The notes under the pieces were generated by a model that saw nothing but the letters and a program-made list of their open reading frames with translations, ran no database searches and was not told the DNA's origin. From Halobacillus aidingensis (GTDB lineage Bacteria > Bacillota > Bacilli > Bacillales > Halobacillaceae): 64,000 nucleotides of DNA. The stretch is from contig NZ_FNIZ01000014.1 of NCBI RefSeq assembly GCF_900104185.1, positions 1 to 64,000 of the forward strand, written 5' to 3'. A program made the translations under genes and the position numbers. Shown piece by piece: positions 24,387 through 32,579 of the stretch (position 1 is its first letter; each line of letters begins with the position of its first letter).

Positions 24387-26651
24387 ATGACGGAACGGCA
24401 TCCGGAATTTAATAAAGAACTAGACCGGCTATCATTTACGAAAACTTACATGGACAGACTGATCACCTCGCAGGAAACGGGTCAGGAATCACTGAAGAAG
24501 CGCCAGGAAGACACCCTTGAGAATCTTAGCTTCAAAGACAGCAGTCTTAGATATCAAGAAATGCTTTCTCATGCGAATTTCATGAAAATGTCAAAAGACC
24601 AGCTGGAGAACCTCAAACATCTACGAAACAAACCATACTTTGCCCGCATCGATTTTCATCAAAAAGAAAAGCCCGATCGAGAAATTTTTTATATTGGTAA
24701 GACGTCATTATTTGACCGAGAAACTCAGTTTCCTATCATCTTGGATTGGCGCTCTCCTCTATCAAATGTTTATTATGAAGGACGCTTGGGAGAAGTGAGT
24801 TATGAAGCTCTTGGAGAAAGATACGAAGGGGATGTTTCCTTAAAAAGACAGTACCAAATCGAAGATGGAGAACTGTTGGATTACCGGGATATCGACCTTA
24901 CAACAAAGGATGAATTGCTTCAGGATTCGTTAGCTCAAAATGCAGAGAAGCGTTTAACTGAAATTGTATCGACGATTCAAGAAGAACAGAATAAAATCAT
25001 TCGTGCAGACTTACGAAAGCCGATTATTGTGCAGGGGGCCGCGGGGAGCGGGAAAACAACGATAGCTCTTCATCGGATTTCTTATTTTCTGTATACGATG
25101 AAAGAAATTTTCCGTCCTGAAGAAATGCTTATTCTTGCGCCAAACCGCCTGTTTATTCAGTACATATCTGAAGTCTTGCCGGAACTTGGGGTGGATCGAG
25201 CTAGACAAACGACATTCACCGATTTTGTTCAACAGGCTACGGGTATTCATCTGCCTGTCATCTCTCAGCATGAGTTGCTAATGAATGTGGTGGAAAAATC
25301 TTCGGATCACAGTTCTATTCATGGTGCACGACTAAAAGGATCGAAAGCATTCAAAGCAATCCTGGATCGCTATCTGCAAATATGGAAGAAATGCTACGAG
25401 GTAGAGAGTGATTTTAAGCTTGCAGGATTCAAGATTAAAAGTGCAAAAGCCATCAATCGTCTGTTTTTTGAGGAATACAGCTATTTTCCTTACGAGGTGC
25501 GCGTCCAAAAAATTAAAGCCGTATTGCAAAGTGAATTAAGAAGAAAAAAGAAACAAATATTGGACAAAATAGCAGCCAAATATGACGAAGCCCTGGATGA
25601 TGCGCTTTATGGGATGAAGGATGCGGAGAAACGGAAAATCCGCGTCAGTTTTTTAATTACACGGAAAGAGGAAAGGCTGGATGAAATTAAGAAAGCAGCC
25701 CGGACAGCGGTTAATCGTTTTATGAAGAAATATCCGAAAGTGGCGGTATGGAACATCTATCAGCAGCTCTTTGAGGAGAAAATGTTTTCAAAGGTTCATG
25801 CTGAAGAATCTTATGAGTGGGAACAAATGAGAGAGAATACGAGAAAGGTGCACGCAAACGGGAAGCTTTTTGCGGAGGATTTGGCTCCTCTTTTGTATTT
25901 GAAGACCTTTATCACAGGTCTTGATCCTGATGATCGTGCAAAGAAAGTGGTCATTGACGAAGCACAGGATTATAGCTTTATGGAAATTTTCAGCTTGAGG
26001 AAGGCTTTTCAAACGGATTTGTTCACTATTGTAGGAGACTTGGCTCAAGGGATCTATCATTACCGGGGATTAGATAATTGGGAAACACTTCAAAACGAAA
26101 TTTTCCCAACAGCGAACTATCTCACCTTGCAAAAGACATACCGGACGACAATTGAAATCATGAACTTAGCGAATGGTCTTCTAGACGATATGCCGGATGC
26201 ACTTCCGAAAGCGGAGCCTGTCGTCCGACATGGGGATGTGCCTACTTTTCTTTATAGGGATGAGCTTCGGAAAGGGAACATCCATCAGCTGATCAACGAT
26301 TTAGTCAGAAAAGGGATGAACAACTTCGCTTTCGTTACGAAAACAAAACAAGAGGCGGAGCAGCTGGCTCGTGAACTTCCTTCCTTCGAGATTATGGAAG
26401 AGAATGCGGACATGTTAGGGAATCGTGTCATTCTCCCTGCATACCTTGCTAAGGGGCTGGAGTTTGATGTCGTTTTTCTCTATTGTAATGAACATTCTTA
26501 TGAGAAAAATGAATTGGATTTGAAAATGCTCTATGTAGCTATGACGAGACCTCTTCATCGTCTATATATGATTGGCAGGCAGCCTGATGACTTTCTCCTA
26601 ACTGACAAGGATGGACTTTGGACTCATAAATGTTTCCAGATCGAAGCGTAG
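24387..26651 (+). CDS. helD: HelD, RNA-polymerase-recycling superfamily 1 ATPase
   Basis: 754 aa from the ATG at 24387. The in-frame ATG 9 nt upstream is only 1 nt from AGGAGG, whereas 24387 is 10 nt away. Charged N-terminal arm (FNKELDRLSFTKTYMDRLI), Walker A GAAGSGKTTIALHR near residue 217, Walker B VVIDEAQDYSFMEI near 528, and SF1 motifs such as QKTYRTTIEIMNLAN near 588 and AKGLEFDVVFLY near 690. HelD enters the RNA polymerase channels and uses ATP to free stalled or post-termination enzyme. A small GTTCTGT/ACAGAAC hairpin lies just before the ribosome site at 24343-24363. Confidence 0.9.
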   Translation: MTERHPEFNKELDRLSFTKTYMDRLITSQETGQESLKKRQEDTLENLSFKDSSLRYQEMLSHANFMKMSKDQLENLKHLRNKPYFARIDFHQKEKPDREIFYIGKTSLFDRETQFPIILDWRSPLSNVYYEGRLGEVSYEALGERYEGDVSLKRQYQIEDGELLDYRDIDLTTKDELLQDSLAQNAEKRLTEIVSTIQEEQNKIIRADLRKPIIVQGAAGSGKTTIALHRISYFLYTMKEIFRPEEMLILAPNRLFIQYISEVLPELGVDRARQTTFTDFVQQATGIHLPVISQHELLMNVVEKSSDHSSIHGARLKGSKAFKAILDRYLQIWKKCYEVESDFKLAGFKIKSAKAINRLFFEEYSYFPYEVRVQKIKAVLQSELRRKKKQILDKIAAKYDEALDDALYGMKDAEKRKIRVSFLITRKEERLDEIKKAARTAVNRFMKKYPKVAVWNIYQQLFEEKMFSKVHAEESYEWEQMRENTRKVHANGKLFAEDLAPLLYLKTFITGLDPDDRAKKVVIDEAQDYSFMEIFSLRKAFQTDLFTIVGDLAQGIYHYRGLDNWETLQNEIFPTANYLTLQKTYRTTIEIMNLANGLLDDMPDALPKAEPVVRHGDVPTFLYRDELRKGNIHQLINDLVRKGMNNFAFVTKTKQEAEQLARELPSFEIMEENADMLGNRVILPAYLAKGLEFDVVFLYCNEHSYEKNELDLKMLYVAMTRPLHRLYMIGRQPDDFLLTDKDGLWTHKCFQIEA

Positions 26652-26718
26652 GTAGCGGTTCATCTTCATAAATAGAATTACACACAAAGACGGGCTTGGG
26701 GATTGTTTAAATGGATTT

Positions 26719-26765
26719 AACCCCTTGTGATGAAAAGGCGAACCTTTCTTCACAAGGGGTTTTAT
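26719..26765. terminator. Bidirectional terminator between helD and the second germination operon
   Basis: AACCCCTTGTGA and TCACAAGGGGTT form a perfect 12-bp stem with T-rich sequence on the + side. The two flanking operons converge here. Confidence 0.88.
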
Positions 26766-26767
26766 CT

Positions 26768-27898
26768 TTATTCGGAAATGCCATAGCGGAGTAGTTTAAA
26801 CGATACATCAAAATCAACTTGGAGACTTGGGATTTGTTCGCGCCAATTTTCTTTTGTGACCCGATTCGTTCTGTTTTGGGCGTTATATTTAGCTCCGAAT
26901 CCGACCGGGTCGACTTGATGTTCGATTAGAATCTGCAATGTTTCTTGAAGGTGTTCTTTTACTTCTTTTTCAACTTGTTTTTCCAAAGCTTCTACAGCTT
27001 CTTTATTTTTTAAATCGATATCTTGGGTGATTTCCAACAAGCGCCCTTCCATCTTCAGTGTGAATGATTGATTTGTCGGATCTCCTTTAGAAGGATGGAT
27101 GTCATGTTCGGTATTTAGTTCATGGATCGATACATGCAGGGCACCATCGCCTGGTTTGTCGATGCTTTCCTTCTTGTGATACTTCTTTAAAGCATCATCT
27201 GCCAGTTGGATTTGAAATTGCCCGTGCTCGAATTCCTGCTTCATCAACATAATGTAAAACGTATTTTCATGAGATGTGGTATGGACGTAGCGGTCATCCT
27301 GGAATAAACTGATCCCGTTGATCACTGCTTTATCCTCATCAAGGGTAAGTGATGGAAGGATGGGATCTTTGCCGGCATCGTAATAGTCATGCAGGAAACT
27401 GGTCAGAACAGCATTGGGGATGGCTTCTTCGTTGATGCTTTTTTTAATCAGCTCCTGAATGTAATTTCCTGTGTTGGGACGATCTTCATCATTTCCTGAT
27501 TTCAAGAGGTCTTCTGACGGGACCTCACTGGTAGCTAAAAAACCCATATCCGATATCGCCGCATCCCTTTGAAGGGTGTCCATATACTTCATCATTCCTC
27601 GTTTAGCCAGTTCGCTTTCAAATATTTCAAGTCTCACTTGCCCGGATACAAGTTGATGACTGGTGAGCCGGCTTGTAGCAAATCGGATCCCTTTTGATGT
27701 ATCTGCTTCCCCTGTAACGACCTGTGATGTGCTCGCTTCAGCCGTATCGAACTGGTACATGACGAGAGTGCCCCGTATCCGTTGGTCTTCAGTCAGATCA
27801 TACCCGACAGCTGTGATAATTCCTAATGTTTCGATATAAGACTTCGGAATACAACCTGCGAGTATGAAAACGATAATCAGAATGGAGGACCATTTCAT
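26768..27898 (-). CDS. Spore germination receptor C lipoprotein (second ger operon)
   Basis: 376 aa from the ATG whose first base is 27898, 7 nt after AGAGGA on the minus strand; the longer frame runs back into the B gene. Lipobox LAGC (Cys15 in IIVFILAGCIP), then the GerC architecture with YIETLGIITAVGYDLTEDQRI and a C-terminal stretch with WREQIPSLQVDFDV. The opening after Cys is IPKSYIE rather than the usual WDRRE. Overlaps the B gene by ATGA. Third and last gene of the operon. Confidence 0.87.
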   Translation of the reverse strand: MKWSSILIIVFILAGCIPKSYIETLGIITAVGYDLTEDQRIRGTLVMYQFDTAEASTSQVVTGEADTSKGIRFATSRLTSHQLVSGQVRLEIFESELAKRGMMKYMDTLQRDAAISDMGFLATSEVPSEDLLKSGNDEDRPNTGNYIQELIKKSINEEAIPNAVLTSFLHDYYDAGKDPILPSLTLDEDKAVINGISLFQDDRYVHTTSHENTFYIMLMKQEFEHGQFQIQLADDALKKYHKKESIDKPGDGALHVSIHELNTEHDIHPSKGDPTNQSFTLKMEGRLLEITQDIDLKNKEAVEALEKQVEKEVKEHLQETLQILIEHQVDPVGFGAKYNAQNRTNRVTKENWREQIPSLQVDFDVSFKLLRYGISE

Positions 27899-29001
27899 GA
27901 AGCATTCCTCTTTTTCATTAATTTTTTTAATAGAATCATCATGTAAATCAAAAATGGATAGACAAAAACAATCCAAAACCCGATTTCTCCCGTCCAATTG
28001 GTCAGTTCGTTTAGGGCGACCCTTTTTTCAGCCGTTATCGAAGTGAAGAATAAAAGGAATGCCAATCCATATAGCGTTGGTTTCTTGGGAGCATTGAACA
28101 GTCGCTTCAAGGAATGGACAATCATCCACCCGAATAAAACGATATTCGGTATGATGACCATCATCCATAACGCCACCGCAATAAAATCAAACCGTTCTAG
28201 AACGGAAAAACTAATGATTTTGAACAAGGATAAAGTGGCCCATACGATGGCCTTCAACTGATCAGGACTGAAATAACCGATGGAAACAACGGTTACTAAC
28301 AGGATGAGGAAAGTCGTAAAGAATACACCCGCATGTGCAGGCAACGCCGCTCTTTTTTTGTCTTGGATAAACGGATAAACAAAAAAGAGAATCTCAAGTC
28401 CAAGCACGGAAAAGGTGACTTGCTGCACGCCCTTTAGTAAATCAGGAGCCGGTGTCCGAAAGACTGGTAAGAAGTGTTCCCAGTCCATATAGGTAATCGG
28501 TTTATAGATCGTAAAGACAAGCCAGATGGTAAGGAAGAAAAAAATGACGCTCGTTCCTACAACCACTCTGAAGCCGCCTAAGATACTATAAACCATAAGC
28601 GAGAGTAAAAAGAGAGCCATAAGCCAGATCGGCATCTCTGGAAAGACAAACACCTGAACAACTTCAATGTAATTCTTAATCACCGTCAAGAGTAGCAGGA
28701 AAATATAAAGGACGTACACAGTGCCCAACGTTTTTCCAATCCATACGCCAAACAAATCTTGTTGGATCCCAAGGATGTCTGCATTTTCATAAGACTTTAA
28801 AATTTGCAGCATGATGAAAACAACCAAATGAAGGTAAAGACCCGCGATTAAAACTGATATCCAGGCATCCACCCCTGCTTCTAGGACAAGAATCCTCGGG
28901 ACTCCCATTAACCCGGCTCCGATTTGAGAGGTGTGGATGATAAAGAAAAGGTAAAAAGCTTGAACGGCACGATCAGGGTGGAAGGGAATATTCGTTTTCA
29001 T
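27895..29001 (-). CDS. Spore germination receptor B subunit (second ger operon)
   Basis: 368 aa. About ten membrane helices, with the family opening FIIHTSQIGAGLMGVPRILVLEAG. It belongs to the APC-like germinant-binding subunits. Both ends overlap neighbours by 4 nt (ATGA), indicating strict translational coupling in the A-B-C operon. The ribosome site is weak, consistent with coupling. Confidence 0.87.
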   Translation of the reverse strand: MKTNIPFHPDRAVQAFYLFFIIHTSQIGAGLMGVPRILVLEAGVDAWISVLIAGLYLHLVVFIMLQILKSYENADILGIQQDLFGVWIGKTLGTVYVLYIFLLLLTVIKNYIEVVQVFVFPEMPIWLMALFLLSLMVYSILGGFRVVVGTSVIFFFLTIWLVFTIYKPITYMDWEHFLPVFRTPAPDLLKGVQQVTFSVLGLEILFFVYPFIQDKKRAALPAHAGVFFTTFLILLVTVVSIGYFSPDQLKAIVWATLSLFKIISFSVLERFDFIAVALWMMVIIPNIVLFGWMIVHSLKRLFNAPKKPTLYGLAFLLFFTSITAEKRVALNELTNWTGEIGFWIVFVYPFLIYMMILLKKLMKKRNAS

Positions 29002-30479
29002 AGACGGTCCACATCATTCCGTTCGGCCGCTTTTGATTCATTGTATCTGGATCTATCTTTGGTCATGAGGGATTTTGACCGTTCCGCATTTTTTTGAAAA
29101 GGTACTCTGAATATTGATTCATTGAAGTCACCCCACTGCAATGGATAGATAGGGGACAAGTATGGACGCCCCAATGATTTCTGCTTTAATAGATGTATGA
29201 CTAGGAAAGACAGGGCAAAAACAATTCCGATGATTCCCCAGGCGCCTGCCAGAAGGATCATCGGAAAGCGGATGATCCTAACCGCTGTCCCCATTAAATA
29301 ACTTGGGGCAGTAAAGGAAGCCAGTGCGCTGAGTGCGATGATAATGATGAGAATGTTGCTCGTAAACCCAGCTTCTACAGCAGCCTGACCGAGAACAATC
29401 CCTCCAACGATACCCATTGTCTGACCTACCTTGGTAGGTAATCGCGCCCCTGCTTCGCGAAGCAATTCAATTAACATTTCCAATAAAAGGGCTTCTAGAA
29501 CGGGTGGGAAGGGGACGGTTGACCGTGATTGGCCTAACGATACAAGCAGGGTGCTTGGGATGATTTCATAGTGAAACGTCAGAGCAGCTACATACATCGG
29601 TGTCAAAATGATGGACAAAGCCATAGAAATGAAACGAAGTAACCTTATGAAACTCCCCATATTCCAGCGCATATACAAATCTTCCGTCGACTCAAAAAAA
29701 CTGAAGAGGTTCATTGGACCAATCAACATGGTCGGGCTTTTATCAACCATCACTCCTACACGGCCTTTAACAATCGCTTGGCAAAAGCGGTCAGGCAATT
29801 CTGTGAATATCAATTGTGGGAAAACTGTACTGGAGGAGTCCTCGATCAATTGTCCAAGGACACTCGTGTCTTCTACTTCAGGGACTTTTAAATCGCTGAT
29901 CCGCTGCCTTATAGTATCCACATTTTCTGTATCGGCAAGAGATTTTAAATACACGATACGAATTTCCGACTTAATCCGCTCGCCGACAATCAATTTTTCC
30001 GTAACAAGATCTGATGTATCTAAACGCCACCGTATGACATTCAGGTTCGTCATGAGGGATTCAGTAAACGAAACCTGAGGGCCAAATACCAGTGACTCTG
30101 TTTCTGCTTGGTTTAAAGAACGGTGTTCTTGATTAGGCAGAGCGAAGAGCGTAGCTTCCTTTTCACCTTCAATATAAATGCATACACTTCCATGAATCAT
30201 CTGCTCTATGATGGCATCCATTTTGTTCTCTTGTTTTGTTGAAGCTATGGGAATTTTATTTAACAGAGCTTCATTGGTCCAGGGACGATTAGATTTTGTG
30301 ATGATTTCTAGAAGTTCATCCTCTAGTTGATCTTTGTTTATTTGATAATGAATGAATTGGACAATAATTAATTGACCCTCATGATTAAACACTTTTTGGA
30401 CGAGGTCCGGGCTTTGGTTAAGCAATTCTTTGGATGACGATAGATATTCTTCTTTTTTCATCGGTAGTAGGAGAGACAT
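28998..30479 (-). CDS. Spore germination receptor A subunit (second ger operon)
   Basis: 493 aa from the ATG whose first base is 30479, 7 nt after AAAGGAGG. The longer frame to 30539 would cross the ribosome site and the promoter. Hydrophilic N-terminal half followed by about five membrane segments; family motifs include GPQVSFTESLMTNLNVIRWRL and PFPPVLEALLLEMLIELLREAGARLPTKVGQTMGIVGG. Distinct in sequence from the A subunit at 8256, so the organism has at least two receptors, which may see different nutrients. Confidence 0.9.
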   Translation of the reverse strand: MSLLLPMKKEEYLSSSKELLNQSPDLVQKVFNHEGQLIIVQFIHYQINKDQLEDELLEIITKSNRPWTNEALLNKIPIASTKQENKMDAIIEQMIHGSVCIYIEGEKEATLFALPNQEHRSLNQAETESLVFGPQVSFTESLMTNLNVIRWRLDTSDLVTEKLIVGERIKSEIRIVYLKSLADTENVDTIRQRISDLKVPEVEDTSVLGQLIEDSSSTVFPQLIFTELPDRFCQAIVKGRVGVMVDKSPTMLIGPMNLFSFFESTEDLYMRWNMGSFIRLLRFISMALSIILTPMYVAALTFHYEIIPSTLLVSLGQSRSTVPFPPVLEALLLEMLIELLREAGARLPTKVGQTMGIVGGIVLGQAAVEAGFTSNILIIIIALSALASFTAPSYLMGTAVRIIRFPMILLAGAWGIIGIVFALSFLVIHLLKQKSLGRPYLSPIYPLQWGDFNESIFRVPFQKNAERSKSLMTKDRSRYNESKAAERNDVDRL

Positions 30480-30515
30480 CAAGGAACCTCCTTTCTCTTC
30501 TTGGCTAAGTAGAAT

Positions 30516-30545
30516 TAGTATGTGAAAAATAGGAGACATTATGAA
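30516..30545 (-). promoter_or_regulatory. Sigma-G/F promoter of the second germination operon
   Basis: On the minus strand TTCATA, a 17-nt spacer and a perfect CATACTA. The forespore consensus is GYATA/TGMATA, 16-18 nt, CATACTA. It lies about 40 nt upstream of the proposed start. Confidence 0.65.
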
Positions 30546-30632
30546 GGAGGTTCAATACTTCCTCAGAGAGAGTAGAAAGATCTAAAGATTCATCAACTTC
30601 TTTACAGAATGGTCGAATAAGAGGTGAACCGC

Positions 30633-31652
30633 ATGAACTTGCAACTGATTGAAGTGTACATCCCTGACAAACACTTCGATTCCATCAATGAAAAGCTGAA
30701 CGGGTATGATCATCGTTCGTATTGGGTTTCCAGTGAATCAGAAGAACGTATGCTTGTCCGAATCCTCGTCCAAAAAAATGAGGTGGAAGAAATCCTCAAT
30801 TATTTAGAGGAAGTTTCGAATGTGGTGGAAGGGTTTGAAACCCTGTTAATCCCTGTTCAAACCTATATCTCCAAGGAAACCATTCATGAAGAAACCAAAG
30901 AGGAAGAGGCACAGGAAGACGATGAAGAGGAAAGGTCTCGTCTGCTTCGAGCGAGTCGGCATGAATTGATGAATGCCGCTGAAAAAAACAGTCATATTAC
31001 AATGAATTATTCCTTACTAATTTTATTATCAGCTATCGTAGCTACTGTCGGTATTATTAAAGATAGTGAAGCGGTTGTCATCGGGGCTATGGTTATTGCG
31101 CCCATGATTGGTCCGGTTATCTCCGTTGCTTTTTTTGCTATTCTTGGGGATTATAAAGGGCTTGGGCAATCAGCTGTTAGTTCTTTATATGGTATAGCGA
31201 TCGTATTGTTTATTTCCATAGCCTTCGGTTATTTCACTGATGTCGGAATGGAAAACGCTCAATACTTGGATAGAACGAAGGTTACTTTGATTGATATTCC
31301 ATTAGGGGTAGCCTCTGGCGCTGCTGGAGCGCTTGCTTTTTTGAACCGTTTATCCGGGAACTTGGTGGGTGTGATGGTAGCTGTAGCTTTGCTTCCACCA
31401 TCTGTCGCTATGGGTATGTCGATTGGAGATGGATCGATGACAGCAGCCTATGGTGCATTCTTATTAGTGACGGTAAACATCATGTCCATCCTTCTGGCGG
31501 CCGTCTCCATTTTCTCAATCAGCGGCATTCGTCCTGTCCGTTGGGATGAGGTTCAGAGGGCAAACGTATCCCGCCCGCTATCCATCGTATTCGTTATCAT
31601 CATAGTCCTCATCCTAGCCCTCGTCATCCTAGAAGGCCAGAATCTTATCTAA
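30633..31652 (+). CDS. DUF389 (TIGR00341) membrane protein
   Basis: 339 aa from the ATG at 30633, just after AGAGGTGA; GTG 9 nt earlier is an alternative. A cytoplasmic N-terminal domain of about 110 residues, rich in acidic residues near 85-105 (EETKEEEAQEDDEEE), precedes at least six membrane segments with the family motifs AVVIGAMVIAPMIGPVISVAF and AVALLPPSVAMGMSIGDG. The family is widespread and its function is unknown. Divergently transcribed from the second ger operon. No terminator precedes the repeat unit that begins 16 nt after the stop. Confidence 0.83.
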   Translation: MNLQLIEVYIPDKHFDSINEKLNGYDHRSYWVSSESEERMLVRILVQKNEVEEILNYLEEVSNVVEGFETLLIPVQTYISKETIHEETKEEEAQEDDEEERSRLLRASRHELMNAAEKNSHITMNYSLLILLSAIVATVGIIKDSEAVVIGAMVIAPMIGPVISVAFFAILGDYKGLGQSAVSSLYGIAIVLFISIAFGYFTDVGMENAQYLDRTKVTLIDIPLGVASGAAGALAFLNRLSGNLVGVMVAVALLPPSVAMGMSIGDGSMTAAYGAFLLVTVNIMSILLAAVSIFSISGIRPVRWDEVQRANVSRPLSIVFVIIIVLILALVILEGQNLI

Positions 31653-31667
31653 ATATCGCTCCCTTTT

Positions 31668-32168
31668 CTTGAAAAATAAGTTTCGAGACTTTTGTTGAGT
31701 GGATGGGGGCTGCGGGGAATAGCTCGCTTTCCGCGGGAGCGCGGTGAGCCTCCTCGGACTGCGTCCTGTGGGGTCTCACCATGCACTTTTTGCCCGCAGG
31801 AGTCTCGCCATTCCCCTCCGCCCCTTTACCATTTAAGTATCTCGAAACCACTTCCGAAATAAGCTTCTTTTATGCACGTGGTTATTTGAGGGGAATGAAC
31901 TCCTAAGCACGCTATTCTGCATGCGGAAAGCTTGTTATAGAGAGCTTTATATTTATAGGCGCAGGATAGTAGAAGGCACCATCACACAGTAAATGGGTTC
32001 GTTTCTTACCTTCATGGTATGGGGTGGTTGGGAAGCTGCGAGACTCCCGAGGAAGCTCGGCGCTCCCCCACAGGAAAGCGAGTTGCTTCCCAGCCACCCC
32101 TGACGCTCTACTCAGCAACGAACCCCCCAAACGCCTCAAAATCGAGTCTTACACCATCCTGCCCTATT
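31668..32168. repeat. Composite intergenic repeat, unit IV (reverse orientation)
   Basis: Left arm 31668-31862 is A-type: AGTTTCGAGACTTTTGTTGA, GGGGGCTGCGGGGAATAGCT, GGTGAGCC...GGTCTCACC, CATTCCCCTCCGCCCC, TCTCGAAACCACTTCC. Right arm 31965-32168 is B-type: GGGGTGGTTGGGAAGCTGCG, GCTTCCCAGCCACCCCTGAC, ending CTCAAAATCGAGTC. The linker carries CGCTATTCTG and AAAGCTTGTTATAGAGAGCT (31927-31946), the reverse complement of the motif in forward units. It is the cleanest full-length copy and a good reference for alignment. Confidence 0.9.
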
Positions 32169-32256
32169 GTTGAATAACGACTGTTTTAAAAAATGGTTGA
32201 TTTAAAATTCTGAAAAATATATAATATATAATCATTGATACAAAAGGGAGGTCACG

Positions 32257-32331
32257 ATGATGAAAAAGCAACGTCTTCAATATAAAGACAACTTCATATC
32301 GATCGTGACTGAAAGCCGTTTGTTTATCTGA
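32257..32331 (+). CDS. Leader peptide of the bmrCD attenuator (24 aa)
   Basis: ATGATGAAAAAGCAACGTCT... encodes 24 residues, MMKKQRLQYKDNF then ISIVTESRLFI, behind GGGAGG. It is followed by three hairpins with T runs before bmrC. In B. subtilis bmrCD is induced by translation-targeting antibiotics through a ribosome-mediated attenuation mechanism involving the leader bmrB. Position and layout match, but I cannot align this peptide with BmrB from memory, so the assignment is by context. Confidence 0.6.
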   Translation: MMKKQRLQYKDNFISIVTESRLFI

Positions 32332-32360
32332 CTTTTATTAAAATCGTATAGAAGGAACAA

Positions 32361-32460
32361 GGTCACGTAGGTACGTGCCTTTTTTATGTGTGAAAACATA
32401 CGTCAAAGGACGTATGTCTTTTTTTGTTTGGATAGAAATCGGTTACACGACCGATTTTTA
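32361..32460 (+). promoter_or_regulatory. Tandem attenuator hairpins in the bmrCD leader
   Basis: Three successive hairpins, each with a T-rich tail. (1) GG(T)CAC/GTGCC at 32361-32379, then TTTTTT. (2) A perfect 9-bp ACATACGTC/GACGTATGT at 32396-32417, then a run of seven T. (3) A perfect 8-bp AAATCGGT/ACCGATTT at 32436-32457, then TTTAT. They lie between the leader peptide and bmrC. The arrangement suggests default termination relieved by ribosome stalling; that mechanism is inferred. Confidence 0.72.
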
Positions 32461-32493
32461 TATAAATCAAAGAATTTTAGAGGAGGAATCAAA

Positions 32494-32550
32494 ATGGTTC
32501 ACTACATGGAAAAGAAAGAATGGAACGAAGATTGGAAAGAGAGCGGTTAG
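32494..32550 (+). CDS. Second short leader ORF (18 aa) before bmrC
   Basis: ATG 8 nt after AGAGGAGG opens an 18-codon frame (MVHYMEKKEWNEDWKESG). It lies after the hairpins and ends 29 nt before bmrC. The very strong ribosome site is the main evidence. It may tune translation of bmrC or be a remnant. No function can be assigned. Confidence 0.45.
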   Translation: MVHYMEKKEWNEDWKESG

Positions 32551-32579
32551 CGAATGTTTTGAAGAGAGGGTGGTAGTTG

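Noticed and set aside
30541-30585. Tiny 14-codon frame (MKEVQYFLRESRKI) between the second ger operon and the DUF389 gene
   Set aside because: It overlaps the forespore promoter of the divergent operon and has no other support.
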